From Saprospiraceae bacterium (GTDB lineage Bacteria > Bacteroidota > Bacteroidia > Chitinophagales > Saprospiraceae), in assembly GCA_013001975.1 (NCBI GenBank), contig JABDKX010000216.1, positions 1 to 64,000 on the forward strand: a stretch of 64,000 bases of DNA, given 5' to 3'. Positions 45,623-55,457 of this stretch are shown here, piece after piece (within the stretch, counting starts at the first letter, position 1; every line of letters starts with the position of its first letter). A program made the position numbers and the translations under genes. The notes beneath the pieces were generated by a model. It made no database searches, was not told the DNA's origin, and worked only from the letters and a program-made list of their open reading frames with translations.

Positions 45623-46657
45623 CTAAGAAACAGCCATACTTTCTTTTTCTTTCATACCTTTAAAAAAGTCAGATTCATTTTCAGCACTTACTTTAAGTCC
45701 ACCTTTATCACTTCTTAATACTCTTGAAAATAGGGAAAGCTCCTTGTCAAAAATAAATTTCAACCAAAGCTTAGTCCATGACGTGTGATAAACAAGATTA
45801 TTATAGTATTCAGGAGCGATAGCTCTTATTTTCGGTAAGTTCACCCACGGAACGTATGAAAAATCATGATGTTCGTTGTGGTAGCCAACATTAAAAGCCA
45901 GCTTATTAAGCGGACCATAATAACTGTATGTTTCTTGTGGTGGTGCAACAAGGAAATGCTCTTGAATCCAACGAGCACCTAATGGATGCAAACCAACAGA
46001 AAAGAAGAATGATGCCACTAAGTATACAATGGCCATAGGGCCAGCTATCATAAATAATGCAATATCAAAAGCAATAACAGTTAATAGATTAACCCAAATC
46101 CATGCGCTTTGAAATTGAATTTCTTTTAGCCTAGGAGGCCTCACTGCCTGAAAAACAGGAAATAAAAGTAACCAAAATGATTTACCAATAAAATTTGAAC
46201 CTATCAATTTGGCTTCCCATTTGCTTGCCAAATCTGCATCTATATCATAATGTCCTTGAAAAGCATGATGTTTTAAGTGATATTTCCTGAATGCCGCCGA
46301 ACTTGGAAAGGCGTTTGGTAAATCACACATAATACCACCGAGTAAATTAGCGACCTTACCTTTGAAGACCATATTATGCGTAAACTCATGGATCAATACA
46401 AATAATCCATGATTTGCAAATGCACCTACACAATACGCGGCGATTAAGACTAACCACCAAGCTTGGTCTCTCAATAAATAAGCCATACCAATTTGAAAAA
46501 TCACGATTGCAAGCGCATATATAAAAGTAGCAGGATGGCGGCCCATTAACTTTTTAATTTCTGGATACTTATTTATAATATCCTTAGTTCTTTGTATATG
46601 CGGTTCTTCCGTTGCGCTATATGTAAAATCCAATGATTTATTTGCCATGATGGTCAT
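45623..46657 (-). CDS. Membrane fatty acid desaturase, homologue of sphingolipid (dihydroceramide) delta-4-desaturase
   Basis: The product has 344 residues; a second ATG at 46648 would remove three. The N-terminal region (DFTYSATEEPHIQRTKDI and KYPEIKKLMG) matches the Lipid_DES domain that marks DEGS enzymes of eukaryotes. The three histidine boxes are HEFTH (90-94), HLKHH (127-131) and HNEHH (260-264), the last in NVGYHNEHHDF, as in DEGS1; ETYSYYGPLN (242-251) is also shared. The enzyme should use di-iron and oxygen to add a 4,5 double bond to a dihydroceramide-like lipid. Bacteroidota do make dihydrosphingolipids, so a substrate is plausible. No sphingolipid synthesis gene is adjacent. Confidence 0.85.
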   Translation of the reverse strand: MTIMANKSLDFTYSATEEPHIQRTKDIINKYPEIKKLMGRHPATFIYALAIVIFQIGMAYLLRDQAWWLVLIAAYCVGAFANHGLFVLIHEFTHNMVFKGKVANLLGGIMCDLPNAFPSSAAFRKYHLKHHAFQGHYDIDADLASKWEAKLIGSNFIGKSFWLLLFPVFQAVRPPRLKEIQFQSAWIWVNLLTVIAFDIALFMIAGPMAIVYLVASFFFSVGLHPLGARWIQEHFLVAPPQETYSYYGPLNKLAFNVGYHNEHHDFSYVPWVNLPKIRAIAPEYYNNLVYHTSWTKLWLKFIFDKELSLFSRVLRSDKGGLKVSAENESDFFKGMKEKESMAVS

Positions 46658-46729
46658 TTTTGTGCAAAATTAAGTATTCTAGAACTCAGTATTTGCATTA
46701 TTTTAATGATAATCCTAATATCGACTGTT

Positions 46730-47074
46730 TTATGAGCTTGGAGGCTCATTTTCACCTTCACCTACTGGCTCATCTGAAGTTGTGATATAGCCATGGTGAT
46801 CTGTCTTATTAAAATAGAAAAACATAGGTCCTTCATATCTCAATATATCGATGAAGTGGGGGAATCTTTCAACATCAAAAAAGATTTCATATTTGTTTTG
46901 ATTATTAACAGTTTCTAAATATGAATTAGAGTAAGAACCACCTTTAACAAACTTAAAAACTGCCTCTCCAGAAGGTAACTTAAGGTGAATACTGTATAAT
47001 TCATGCCCAGGTGAATTATTGCTGTAAAGTGTTACTTTATACTTTTTAAATTCTTCAATAATAAAATTGGCCAT
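46730..47074 (-). CDS. Conserved-looking small protein of unknown function
   Basis: The product has 114 residues, soluble, with no signal peptide. It begins MANFIIEEFKKYKVTLYS and has alternating beta-strand and short-helix character (SIHLKLPSGEAVFKFVKGG, KYEIFFDVERFPHFIDILRY). It ends in a disordered acidic/Pro tail (EPVGEGENEPPSS). No family is recognised. It is the first gene of the minus-strand run that includes the desaturase 72 bases downstream. Confidence 0.6.
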   Translation of the reverse strand: MANFIIEEFKKYKVTLYSNNSPGHELYSIHLKLPSGEAVFKFVKGGSYSNSYLETVNNQNKYEIFFDVERFPHFIDILRYEGPMFFYFNKTDHHGYITTSDEPVGEGENEPPSS

Positions 47075-47240
47075 TGTATAATTTTCGAGCGTTTATAATA
47101 GGAGCAATGTAATGATTTTAGAACAATAAAATAGAGCATTTAGTTTAAAAACAGTAGGAAATAAACAATCTTATTACTCTTGTCCGTTAACTATGACAAT
47201 TAAATCAACTTGATTAGCTTTGTGTCCTAAATTCTTCATT

Positions 47241-47924
47241 TTGAATCGAAAAATTAATATTGCTATTGATGGTCATTCTTCTTGTGGAAAGTCAACTTTG
47301 GCTAAACAATTAGCTGCTGCTTTAGGGTACATATACATTGATTCGGGTGCAATGTATCGATCAGTGGCTCTGTACTATATAGAGAATGAGATTGACGTCA
47401 AAAACAAGGAAGCTGCCGTAAAAGCACTAGATGAAATTCAAATTGACATCAAATCTGTAGAAAGTCAGTTTCGGATCCTTTTAAATGGCGTCGATGTCAC
47501 AAAAAGAATTATAGCTATTGATGTTTCCAGTATTGTTTCAGAAGTTGCAGCCATAAGTGAAGTCAGAAGAAAATTGGTAGCAATTCAAAAACAATTAGGT
47601 GAAGAAAAAGGAGTGGTTATGGATGGGCGCGATATTGGTACTGTTGTTTTTCCTGAAGCTGAACTTAAAATTTTTGTTACTGCTAATATAGATGTAAGAA
47701 CACAAAGGCGTTTCCTTGAATTGAAGGAAAAAGGTATGAGTACCTCTATTGAAATAGTAAAAGAAAACCTAGAACATAGAGATCATATAGATAGTACAAG
47801 AGAAGATAGTCCATTAATGCAAGCTGATGATGCCATTCTCATTGACAATAGTTATATGAGGAAAGATGAGCAACTATATCTTGTTGATAAGATGGCAAGA
47901 GAGTTTATTGCTTCATTAGATTAA
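47241..47924 (+). CDS. cmk: Cytidylate kinase
   Basis: The product has about 227 residues from the TTG at 47241, which gives the family-like start NRKINIAIDGHSSCGKST; another TTG at 47220 would add seven residues, and no ATG is available. The P-loop is GHSSCGKST. YIDSGAMYRSVALY and MDGRDIGTVVFPEAELKIF are the CMP-binding and LID-flanking motifs. It phosphorylates CMP and dCMP. A strong terminator follows at 47951. Confidence 0.93.
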   Translation: MNRKINIAIDGHSSCGKSTLAKQLAAALGYIYIDSGAMYRSVALYYIENEIDVKNKEAAVKALDEIQIDIKSVESQFRILLNGVDVTKRIIAIDVSSIVSEVAAISEVRRKLVAIQKQLGEEKGVVMDGRDIGTVVFPEAELKIFVTANIDVRTQRRFLELKEKGMSTSIEIVKENLEHRDHIDSTREDSPLMQADDAILIDNSYMRKDEQLYLVDKMAREFIASLD

Positions 47925-47950
47925 TTTATCATTATAAAGACAGACAAAGA

Positions 47951-47979
47951 AAAAGCCTGATGCAATGCATCAGGCTTTT
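47951..47979. terminator. Bidirectional rho-independent terminator
   Basis: AAAAGCCTGATGC (47951-47963) pairs perfectly with GCATCAGGCTTTT (47967-47979) around a 3-base loop: a 13-bp stem with flanking A and T runs. It lies between the convergent cmk and the 2449-residue giant gene and can end both transcripts. Confidence 0.85.
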
Positions 47980-48001
47980 ATATTCTTAAAAGGTTTAGAG
48001 A

Positions 48002-51000
48002 TTATCTTAAGACAGTAACATCACTGGCTTCAATAACTTCTCTACCTTCAACTTCCAATTCAATCAAGTAAACATATACACCAGCTATTACATTTTGTCC
48101 ACCTACTTCTGACCAACGTCCACTCCATCCTAATTCTACTCTGCCGTCAGGATGATCTCTTGTATACTCATTAATCGCTTGATCATGAACTAATTCACCC
48201 CATCTGTCATAGACCTTAACTGTTTTCACTAAGATTGAACTTCCTTTTCCATAAATCGCCCAATTCCTATTATCATCACCATCAGCTGTCTCAGAAATAA
48301 CATTTGGAATGTAATATTTTTGAATATCGAAAACGTCAACACGCACTGTCGTTTCAATGAAGCAATCTTCGTTGAAGAAGACTTGAACTGTGATCTCAAC
48401 ATCATCAGGATAATCTTCACCTAATATCGTTATTGGCTCACAATCTGTTCCTTCACAAATAATTTCTCCATTCGCCAACCAGATAACATCACCAATATTT
48501 TGTGCGTTGGTATTTAAAGTATATTCTCCAGTATCCGTATTTAAGATTGCTAGAGGGCCATCAATACCGATGTCTGGTTCAACTGCAGCAAATATTTCTA
48601 ATTGCTGAGTAGTCACACAGTTATTCGCATCCGTTACTTCAATTGTATGCAATCCTGGTTGTAGTATATCTATAAACGCAGGAAAATTTTGTGGAGGTAA
48701 ATTATCAGCAGTATAAGTATAAGGTGCTGTTCCACCACTCACTTCTGGATTTATTCCCCCAAATTGGAAAGAATAACAATCAGGATCAATTGGATTAATT
48801 GCAGTAATCTGAGGTGCATCGAAAAGTACTATATTAATACTGGTATCGTACGCACACTCTGAGAATTCAATGGAGTATGTCAATTCAACATCTTGACCAG
48901 AAAGTCCAGAAGGACTGAATAATCCATTAGCAGTCACACCTGTGCCTGACCAAGATCCAACACCAGTTTCACCTGGAGGGCCGTTCAGTAATTCAATATC
49001 TAATTGAACATTCATTTCAGAACCATCCAAACACATTTCATTTGTAAAGTTTCCTAAATCAAAGAATGCAGCAGGACATGCTCCTGTTGTACATGGAGAT
49101 ACAAGATCTGCCAACTCACAAGAACTATCTGTAATAAATGCAATGGTGATTACTACTTCTGTGCCTTCAACCAAACCATCGACTCTAAAGTCAGAGTTAT
49201 CTTGAGTAGTTTGGAAAACACCATCAATTGAAATACTGTATTGATTTACCCCTTCAACATCATCCCAATTCCAATTAACAAATGAATTTGAAGATGTACA
49301 ATTAATATTAGGTGTAATTAATTCAGGGTCAACTTCAATTGAAGTAGTTACTGGTTCAGACAAACAACCTTCATTATCTAAAGTCAATGTTACTACATAA
49401 GTACCAGCCGCATCAAAGCTTAATTCATATGGACCGAATCCAGAACCAACAGCTGTGACACCTGTACCCCAATCCCAAATTGCCGTTTCATTATTATTGA
49501 ATACACTAGTCGCTTCAACCATTGTCGTTTCTGTAACACAAATATCGTCGTCACTAACAGTAATACCTCCTTCAGGAATTATAATAATTTCTACTTCAAT
49601 TTCATCGCTATATTGACAATTTCCTTCTACATATTCATATTCTAAAATGTACATCATGTCCATTTCATCATCTGGTGTAAATCGACCATTCGCATCTACA
49701 AACGGAGAATTCCAATTACCAACACCGCCACCAACAACACCATCAATTACTGGATCAACCAATTGAATACCACCAAGGGCAGCATTATAACAAGGGTCAG
49801 ATAAAGGTGTAAATGTAAATGTTGCTTCTGGACAATCACCTGCCGTACAATCACGTGTACGCGTTACGTCAGCACAATTGTCAAGATCGTTGAGTGCCGT
49901 CACAGAAATCGAAACAATGTCACCTGGCTCTAGTCCTCCTTCGAAATAAGTCGTAGAATCTTGGATACCAATTAATGTTCCATTGATGGTAATTTCATAC
50001 ATACTCGCACCTGCAACTGGATCCCATTCAAATAAAACATAATCAATGCCTTCCTCTGTACAGAATGGATTATCAAAAACCAATGGTGTACAACTGATAG
50101 CAACACAATCTGCTGTTCGCGTTACATTTGGACACTGATTTGGACTTAATGCTGTTACTGTAATAACAACGACATCATCTGGCATTAAGTTATCGATTAA
50201 TATATCTGAGTCTGGATAGTTATTTTCATCAACTTGAGCTCCTCCATTAATCGTATAGCTGATATCATAACCTGTAGCACCAACTACATCATCCCAATCA
50301 AATTCAACAAAATCTAAATCTTGATCAATACAAGTAATTTCACCCATTATCAAGGTATCTAAAACCGTAACATCAACAGAGAAATTATTAGTACAAGATT
50401 CCGGTGTTAGTACAGAAACAGAAATTGTCTTTTGTCCTGAAGAAGTCCAGGAAACCATTCCATTTGCATCTATCGAACCATCTACTCCATAATCCCAAGT
50501 AGCCACATCATCAACATTGCTGTCATCAATAGTTAAACTTGAACCCAAACATAATTCAGAGACTGAAGGTGCAAATGTTGCATTAGGTTGTGCAAATACT
50601 GTAACATTAATTGTTCGCGACCTCATACAATCCCCGTTTTGGTATACATACGTAAGGGTAACAGGTGTAGTTCCAACTGGAAATGCAGAAGGTGTCACAG
50701 CACCTGAGGCATCAACTGCACCAACTACTGGGCTTGAATATTCTGCCGCACCATTTACTCCAGTTACGTCAAAACTGAATGGATCAATAAGGTTACTAAC
50801 ACAGAAAGAAGTATCAGACCATAAATTGAAAATCCAATCTGGATCTGGACAATCTAAAGCTTGACATTCTAAGCTGGAAGCAGGTCCATTAAAACAAGGA
50901 GCATCTCCGATCGCAACTACTGAAATTTCAACGACATCATTAACACTTAATCCAGGGAAGTCAACACTTAATTCAGTTGCTGTATTTGTCATAACAGTGC

Positions 51001-54000
51001 CTACACCTGTTGGTGCTTGGATAACCGTAATTTCATAACCAGTTGCGCCCACGACTTCTAACCAAGTGAATCCAACTGAACTTGCTGTTGTTGAACAGTC
51101 AATAATTGGGGCAGTTAAAGGTGCTACAACTTCAAAATCACGACTAACTGGTTCAGATACGCAACCTTCATTATTAACTACCACTAGGCTTACTGTATAA
51201 GTTCCTGCTGCTGAAGCGCTGTAATTAACTGGACCAGGTCCACTTTGATTACCACTGTTATAGTTATCAGAAGACCACATGTACTCACTAATTTGAGTTT
51301 GGTCTCCATTAAATTCTGCTGCTGCCAAATCACCTACACACACTGGGGAGACGATTGTAAAGTCAGGAACAGGTAAATCTATCGTTTGAACATATACTTC
51401 AAATGCTTCACTGATTCCACATGGTGTATTTGCAATAACCAATATTGGCATATTTGCAGCAAAGTCATAATCTGTAAAATCTACTTCGATCATATCATTA
51501 ATTGGAGCATTCATTACAGTACCGTTAGCACCAGCTGGGAATGTCCAATCATAGGTTGATCCTGCTACAGGGTCAATCACATTAAATATTTTTCCTGTTA
51601 AGTCATTTATACAAAACAGATCGTCTCCTTCTACAACTGGAGGAATGGCAGTACCACTATCTAGGTCAAATGGTCCAAACAATTTTGTACATTCTGCAAC
51701 CACTTGCAAAGTTTCATCATAAGCTCCATCAATAAAGCTGTATTCGATTTCTACAAAATATGGTCCTGCTGTAGCTGGTGTTACGTTAAAGCAAGGTCCA
51801 CTGCCAGCATTTAACATCGTATTAGCATTAACCCAATTCATTCCAAAATAATCTGGATTGATTGTTGGATGTTCAGGATGATCATCTTCCAATTGATCAA
51901 TAGATAATTCAAAACAATACTCTGTACCTGTAGGCGTACAAGGTCCTTGCGTAAGAACGCCTTCTACAATCGCTGTATCAACAGTTACGAGCAGTAATGA
52001 ATCACATCTTTGATTTTCCCAATCTCTTATTATAGAGCCTTCTGGAATTCTAAAGAAGAAATCTTCCATCTCGACGGTTAATTCATAGTTGTCTTCAGGC
52101 CATTCCCAAATGTAACTATCCAAATCTCCATCTTCATCTCTAAATTGACAATCAAACATATAAAGTAAAACATCTATTGGTTCTAAATTTCCAATAGGAA
52201 TAATTTGTATTGATTGATTAAATCTACATCCACATTCAGGATCGAATACCTCAAATGTCAATATGCTGATGCCATCATTATCAGTGGCGTCTTCTACTTG
52301 TTCTAATGTAATGTTATCAGGACCAATCCACTCGATACCATCTCCATTAGGATCATCTCCCACAATACTTGGATCCCAACCACCTAATTCTAAAAGGTCT
52401 TCAACACACACCTCATAAGGACCGAAGAATTCATCAGGTAATGGAGCAATTGTCACAAATGTACAACAGTCATCGCATTCTGCATCAGAACATTCCGCTT
52501 CAATGTCAGTCAAACAAATTTCAAAAGTCGTTTCAACAGTTACATTCTCGAAAGTCAATGGTGGAATAGTAAATCCATCACCGTCTTCACCAGTTGTCCA
52601 TGACTCATCTGTCATACCATTGATTGGTGGATTAAACGTCCAGAAGAACTCAGCACCCAAATCAGGGTTATAAGGACCAGGACTGTCATATTCTCCTTGA
52701 TCAGATGGCGAATCGCCAGCATGCCAAATATCAAATTGCAATTCTGTTTCTGGACAATATGTACCTGGAGGTAAAGTTGGTAATTGAACACAAGATTCTT
52801 CAACTACGACTTCTTCAGGTGTATCTAAAATAAATTCCAATCCTTTTTCAATCGTAATTTCATAATCACATTCTGCACCATTACATCCATCCACAAATAG
52901 ATAATAAGTATTACCAACTATTAAGTCACTTATGCCATAAGTAATTTCGTCCAGACCACTTGAACAGTTTGCATCACCACCGATACAAACCCCATCGTCA
53001 TCTTCACAGAAATCATACACTCCAGATTGAAGTCCGACTGGACCACCACCCATTGCACACATATTAGGAGCCACTTCTACACACAAATCAGATCCACCTG
53101 CTACGAAGGAAAACCAAGACATGTTATGTGGAACACCTGCGCCATTACATAAAGAAGGTGGCCAATCAAGTACAGATCCTAAATATTCAGGTGTACAAGA
53201 TTCAAAACCGTCTAATAATTCTTCTATGTTACAAGTGTGACACCCATCTGCAACAGTTTCACAACTTTCTAAACAAGCGACACCACCACCAACACAATTT
53301 GAACAAATGATACTAACACAAAACTCATGGGTAATAGAATTTCCACAAGCATCTTCAACGATATAAGTAACACATGTTTCTCCGCCTCCAAATTGTTCGC
53401 CTGGTGGAGGACCTATTTGGTAAAAAATAACTGGTTGACAGTTATCTTCAAATTCTGAACCTTCACCAAGTGGATATATTGGCCACTCCTCTCCTGTGTC
53501 TTCATTTTCATAATATCCATTAGGGAAATTATATCCTTCATCACAATTGGCTACGACCAATTCAATATCTTCTGGAAGATAGTCATCTTCGTCTCCTAAC
53601 CATTCTGGAGCTTCTTGATCATCAACTGTAACAATTTGTGTCCATTCACCAGCTGAATTACCACAAGCATCTTCGAAAACCCAAAATCTTTCAATTTCTA
53701 CTTGGTTATCACAATTTTCAACTAAGTATGTTTCTTCAAATAAAGCAACTGCAGATTCACAATCATCAGGAGCAAATAGATTGTCTGCTGGTGGAATTTC
53801 ATCAGCACAATCATATGTTGCATCTGCCGGAAGCGTACCAGGGATAGAAGGATTTGTAGTATCTTCTACTGTAATTGTTACAGTCTCTACAGCGGATTGG
53901 TTACCACACTCATCTTCTACATAAACATCAAAAATGTAATCTCCAGCTAAAAGACCAAAACAGTCTGGGTCTGGTACAGTAGCTTCTTCCATTACAGGAT

Positions 54001-55351
54001 CGGGTGAAAATACCCAAATCAAATCAGCTGGATCTGTACAATCGTTAACATCAGTTGCGGAAGCACTAGCGATAATTCCATTAATAATATCTAACATTCC
54101 CCCATTCGTAATCATCTCTCCAACACATTCTATGGCAGGAGGATTATTATCTATAGCTTGTATTATAGGTAAATCAAGATCATCAATAATAATATCAGCA
54201 GATGTTTCAACTGTATTTCCACATTCATCTTCTATTGTAAAAGTTACCGTTTCAAATCCAGGACCATCACAATCTGGTTTAGTTCCAGAGTAATCATTAG
54301 ATATTATTAATTCATCAGTTGCCGTACAATCATCATCAATAACAGCATTTCCTACTAAATCCAACCAATCCATAATATCGGTATCATTAGTACTTGGATC
54401 ACAAACTAAAACTAAGTCTGAAGCAGCTGTATTTAAATTAGGATCTGTAGTATCTTCTAAACTAGCTGTTGCAATGTATGTCTCAGTCATACCACATTCA
54501 TCAGTTAATGTCAATTCAACTTCAATATCTGGTCCATCACAATCTGTAAAACCAGTACCATCCCAATCACTCACTAACATTAGATCTGCAACATCCGTAC
54601 AATTATCAGAAATTAAAATATTTGCTAATAGGTCACTTTCCCAAGTTGTCAAGTCAGCTACATTTCCCATACCATCACACTCGAATGTAGCATCAAAAGC
54701 ATTTGGCCCATCATCAAAAGAAGGGTCTGTAGTATCTTCTAAAGTAAATGTTGCAGTTGTTGCAACAGCAGAGTTGCCTGCTTCATCTTCAACCCAAAAA
54801 TCTACTGTAATAACTCCATCATTATTGCCACAAGTTGAAGCTAAATCAGCAAGAGCTACAGGATCAGGATTTGTAAACCAAGTAAAGTCAGCAGGATCAT
54901 CTGTACATTCATCTATATATTCTGCTCCAGCGTGATCATTAATCCAATTCATTAAAAGCGTCATATTATTTGGAAGGTCACATTCTTCTGTTTCATCATC
55001 AGCAGGGACATCTAATGTAGGCGGTGTGGTATCTTCGATTGTCACATCTATTGTTTCATCTAAATCCATTTCAACTCCACAATCATCTTCAGCATTTATA
55101 TTAATCGTGATAACGTCACCATCTTCAAAATCGCCAGGATCAACATAATCCCAAGTAATGATTGCATCGTTGGCACAACTTGCAGTTGAAGCTACCAATC
55201 CATTTAGGTAACTAAGAATATCAGCATCGTTATCGTCATCATTACATTCAAGGGTAAAGCCAGTAGGCGTAGTATCCCAAACTAATTGAGCTTGAATGTT
55301 GACTGAACAAAAGCCAAAGATTATAAAAAGTGCTAGGTATAATTTTTTCAT
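48002..55351 (-). CDS. Giant secreted multi-domain protein, T9SS type B sorting domain (2449 residues)
   Basis: A Sec signal ends near residue 21 (VNIQAQ). Residues ~22-690 are about six or seven tandem acidic HYR-like repeats, each closing with EDTTPP/EDTTDP-like links. A module with MSWFSFVAGGSDLC and FVDGCNGAECDYEI (about 690-830) follows. From there the protein is collinear with its neighbour at 55458: Ig/PKD-like domains and FN3-like domains with their core Trp at 1430, 1686, 1776 and 2029. An SprB-like repeat lies near 2185-2255 (SGGTAPYTYT, TIEVTDANNC). The C-terminal ~105 residues are a type B (gliding-motility-associated) sorting domain with VYDRWGELVHD and AGVYVYLIELE. It is probably a surface adhesin. 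Confidence 0.88.
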   Translation of the reverse strand: MKKLYLALFIIFGFCSVNIQAQLVWDTTPTGFTLECNDDDNDADILSYLNGLVASTASCANDAIITWDYVDPGDFEDGDVITININAEDDCGVEMDLDETIDVTIEDTTPPTLDVPADDETEECDLPNNMTLLMNWINDHAGAEYIDECTDDPADFTWFTNPDPVALADLASTCGNNDGVITVDFWVEDEAGNSAVATTATFTLEDTTDPSFDDGPNAFDATFECDGMGNVADLTTWESDLLANILISDNCTDVADLMLVSDWDGTGFTDCDGPDIEVELTLTDECGMTETYIATASLEDTTDPNLNTAASDLVLVCDPSTNDTDIMDWLDLVGNAVIDDDCTATDELIISNDYSGTKPDCDGPGFETVTFTIEDECGNTVETSADIIIDDLDLPIIQAIDNNPPAIECVGEMITNGGMLDIINGIIASASATDVNDCTDPADLIWVFSPDPVMEEATVPDPDCFGLLAGDYIFDVYVEDECGNQSAVETVTITVEDTTNPSIPGTLPADATYDCADEIPPADNLFAPDDCESAVALFEETYLVENCDNQVEIERFWVFEDACGNSAGEWTQIVTVDDQEAPEWLGDEDDYLPEDIELVVANCDEGYNFPNGYYENEDTGEEWPIYPLGEGSEFEDNCQPVIFYQIGPPPGEQFGGGETCVTYIVEDACGNSITHEFCVSIICSNCVGGGVACLESCETVADGCHTCNIEELLDGFESCTPEYLGSVLDWPPSLCNGAGVPHNMSWFSFVAGGSDLCVEVAPNMCAMGGGPVGLQSGVYDFCEDDDGVCIGGDANCSSGLDEITYGISDLIVGNTYYLFVDGCNGAECDYEITIEKGLEFILDTPEEVVVEESCVQLPTLPPGTYCPETELQFDIWHAGDSPSDQGEYDSPGPYNPDLGAEFFWTFNPPINGMTDESWTTGEDGDGFTIPPLTFENVTVETTFEICLTDIEAECSDAECDDCCTFVTIAPLPDEFFGPYEVCVEDLLELGGWDPSIVGDDPNGDGIEWIGPDNITLEQVEDATDNDGISILTFEVFDPECGCRFNQSIQIIPIGNLEPIDVLLYMFDCQFRDEDGDLDSYIWEWPEDNYELTVEMEDFFFRIPEGSIIRDWENQRCDSLLLVTVDTAIVEGVLTQGPCTPTGTEYCFELSIDQLEDDHPEHPTINPDYFGMNWVNANTMLNAGSGPCFNVTPATAGPYFVEIEYSFIDGAYDETLQVVAECTKLFGPFDLDSGTAIPPVVEGDDLFCINDLTGKIFNVIDPVAGSTYDWTFPAGANGTVMNAPINDMIEVDFTDYDFAANMPILVIANTPCGISEAFEVYVQTIDLPVPDFTIVSPVCVGDLAAAEFNGDQTQISEYMWSSDNYNSGNQSGPGPVNYSASAAGTYTVSLVVVNNEGCVSEPVSRDFEVVAPLTAPIIDCSTTASSVGFTWLEVVGATGYEITVIQAPTGVGTVMTNTATELSVDFPGLSVNDVVEISVVAIGDAPCFNGPASSLECQALDCPDPDWIFNLWSDTSFCVSNLIDPFSFDVTGVNGAAEYSSPVVGAVDASGAVTPSAFPVGTTPVTLTYVYQNGDCMRSRTINVTVFAQPNATFAPSVSELCLGSSLTIDDSNVDDVATWDYGVDGSIDANGMVSWTSSGQKTISVSVLTPESCTNNFSVDVTVLDTLIMGEITCIDQDLDFVEFDWDDVVGATGYDISYTINGGAQVDENNYPDSDILIDNLMPDDVVVITVTALSPNQCPNVTRTADCVAISCTPLVFDNPFCTEEGIDYVLFEWDPVAGASMYEITINGTLIGIQDSTTYFEGGLEPGDIVSISVTALNDLDNCADVTRTRDCTAGDCPEATFTFTPLSDPCYNAALGGIQLVDPVIDGVVGGGVGNWNSPFVDANGRFTPDDEMDMMYILEYEYVEGNCQYSDEIEVEIIIIPEGGITVSDDDICVTETTMVEATSVFNNNETAIWDWGTGVTAVGSGFGPYELSFDAAGTYVVTLTLDNEGCLSEPVTTSIEVDPELITPNINCTSSNSFVNWNWDDVEGVNQYSISIDGVFQTTQDNSDFRVDGLVEGTEVVITIAFITDSSCELADLVSPCTTGACPAAFFDLGNFTNEMCLDGSEMNVQLDIELLNGPPGETGVGSWSGTGVTANGLFSPSGLSGQDVELTYSIEFSECAYDTSINIVLFDAPQITAINPIDPDCYSFQFGGINPEVSGGTAPYTYTADNLPPQNFPAFIDILQPGLHTIEVTDANNCVTTQQLEIFAAVEPDIGIDGPLAILNTDTGEYTLNTNAQNIGDVIWLANGEIICEGTDCEPITILGEDYPDDVEITVQVFFNEDCFIETTVRVDVFDIQKYYIPNVISETADGDDNRNWAIYGKGSSILVKTVKVYDRWGELVHDQAINEYTRDHPDGRVELGWSGRWSEVGGQNVIAGVYVYLIELEVEGREVIEASDVTVLR

Positions 55352-55411
55352 CAGATTAGATTAAGTCTCGTTGTGACGCGAGTTGTTTATTCATAATATA
55401 ACGCTTAAAAG

Positions 55412-55444
55412 AAGCAAAGGAGACTGATTAGTTCTCCTATGCTT
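55412..55444 (-). terminator. Probable terminator after the 1909-residue giant gene
   Basis: AAGCA-A-AGGAGA (55412-55423) pairs with TCTCCT-A-TGCTT (55433-55444) around a 9-base loop: an 11-bp stem with one mismatch. On the minus strand it is followed by CTTTT. It begins 13 bases after the stop at 55458 and before the start of the next giant gene. Confidence 0.5.
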
Positions 55445-55457
55445 TCTTAAATTTTAT

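Noticed and set aside
54474-54935. Long open frame on the plus strand opposite the 2449-residue gene
   Set aside because: It mirrors the HYR-like repeats of a clearly real gene on the other strand. Its Ser/Val-rich translation has no domain or ribosome site.
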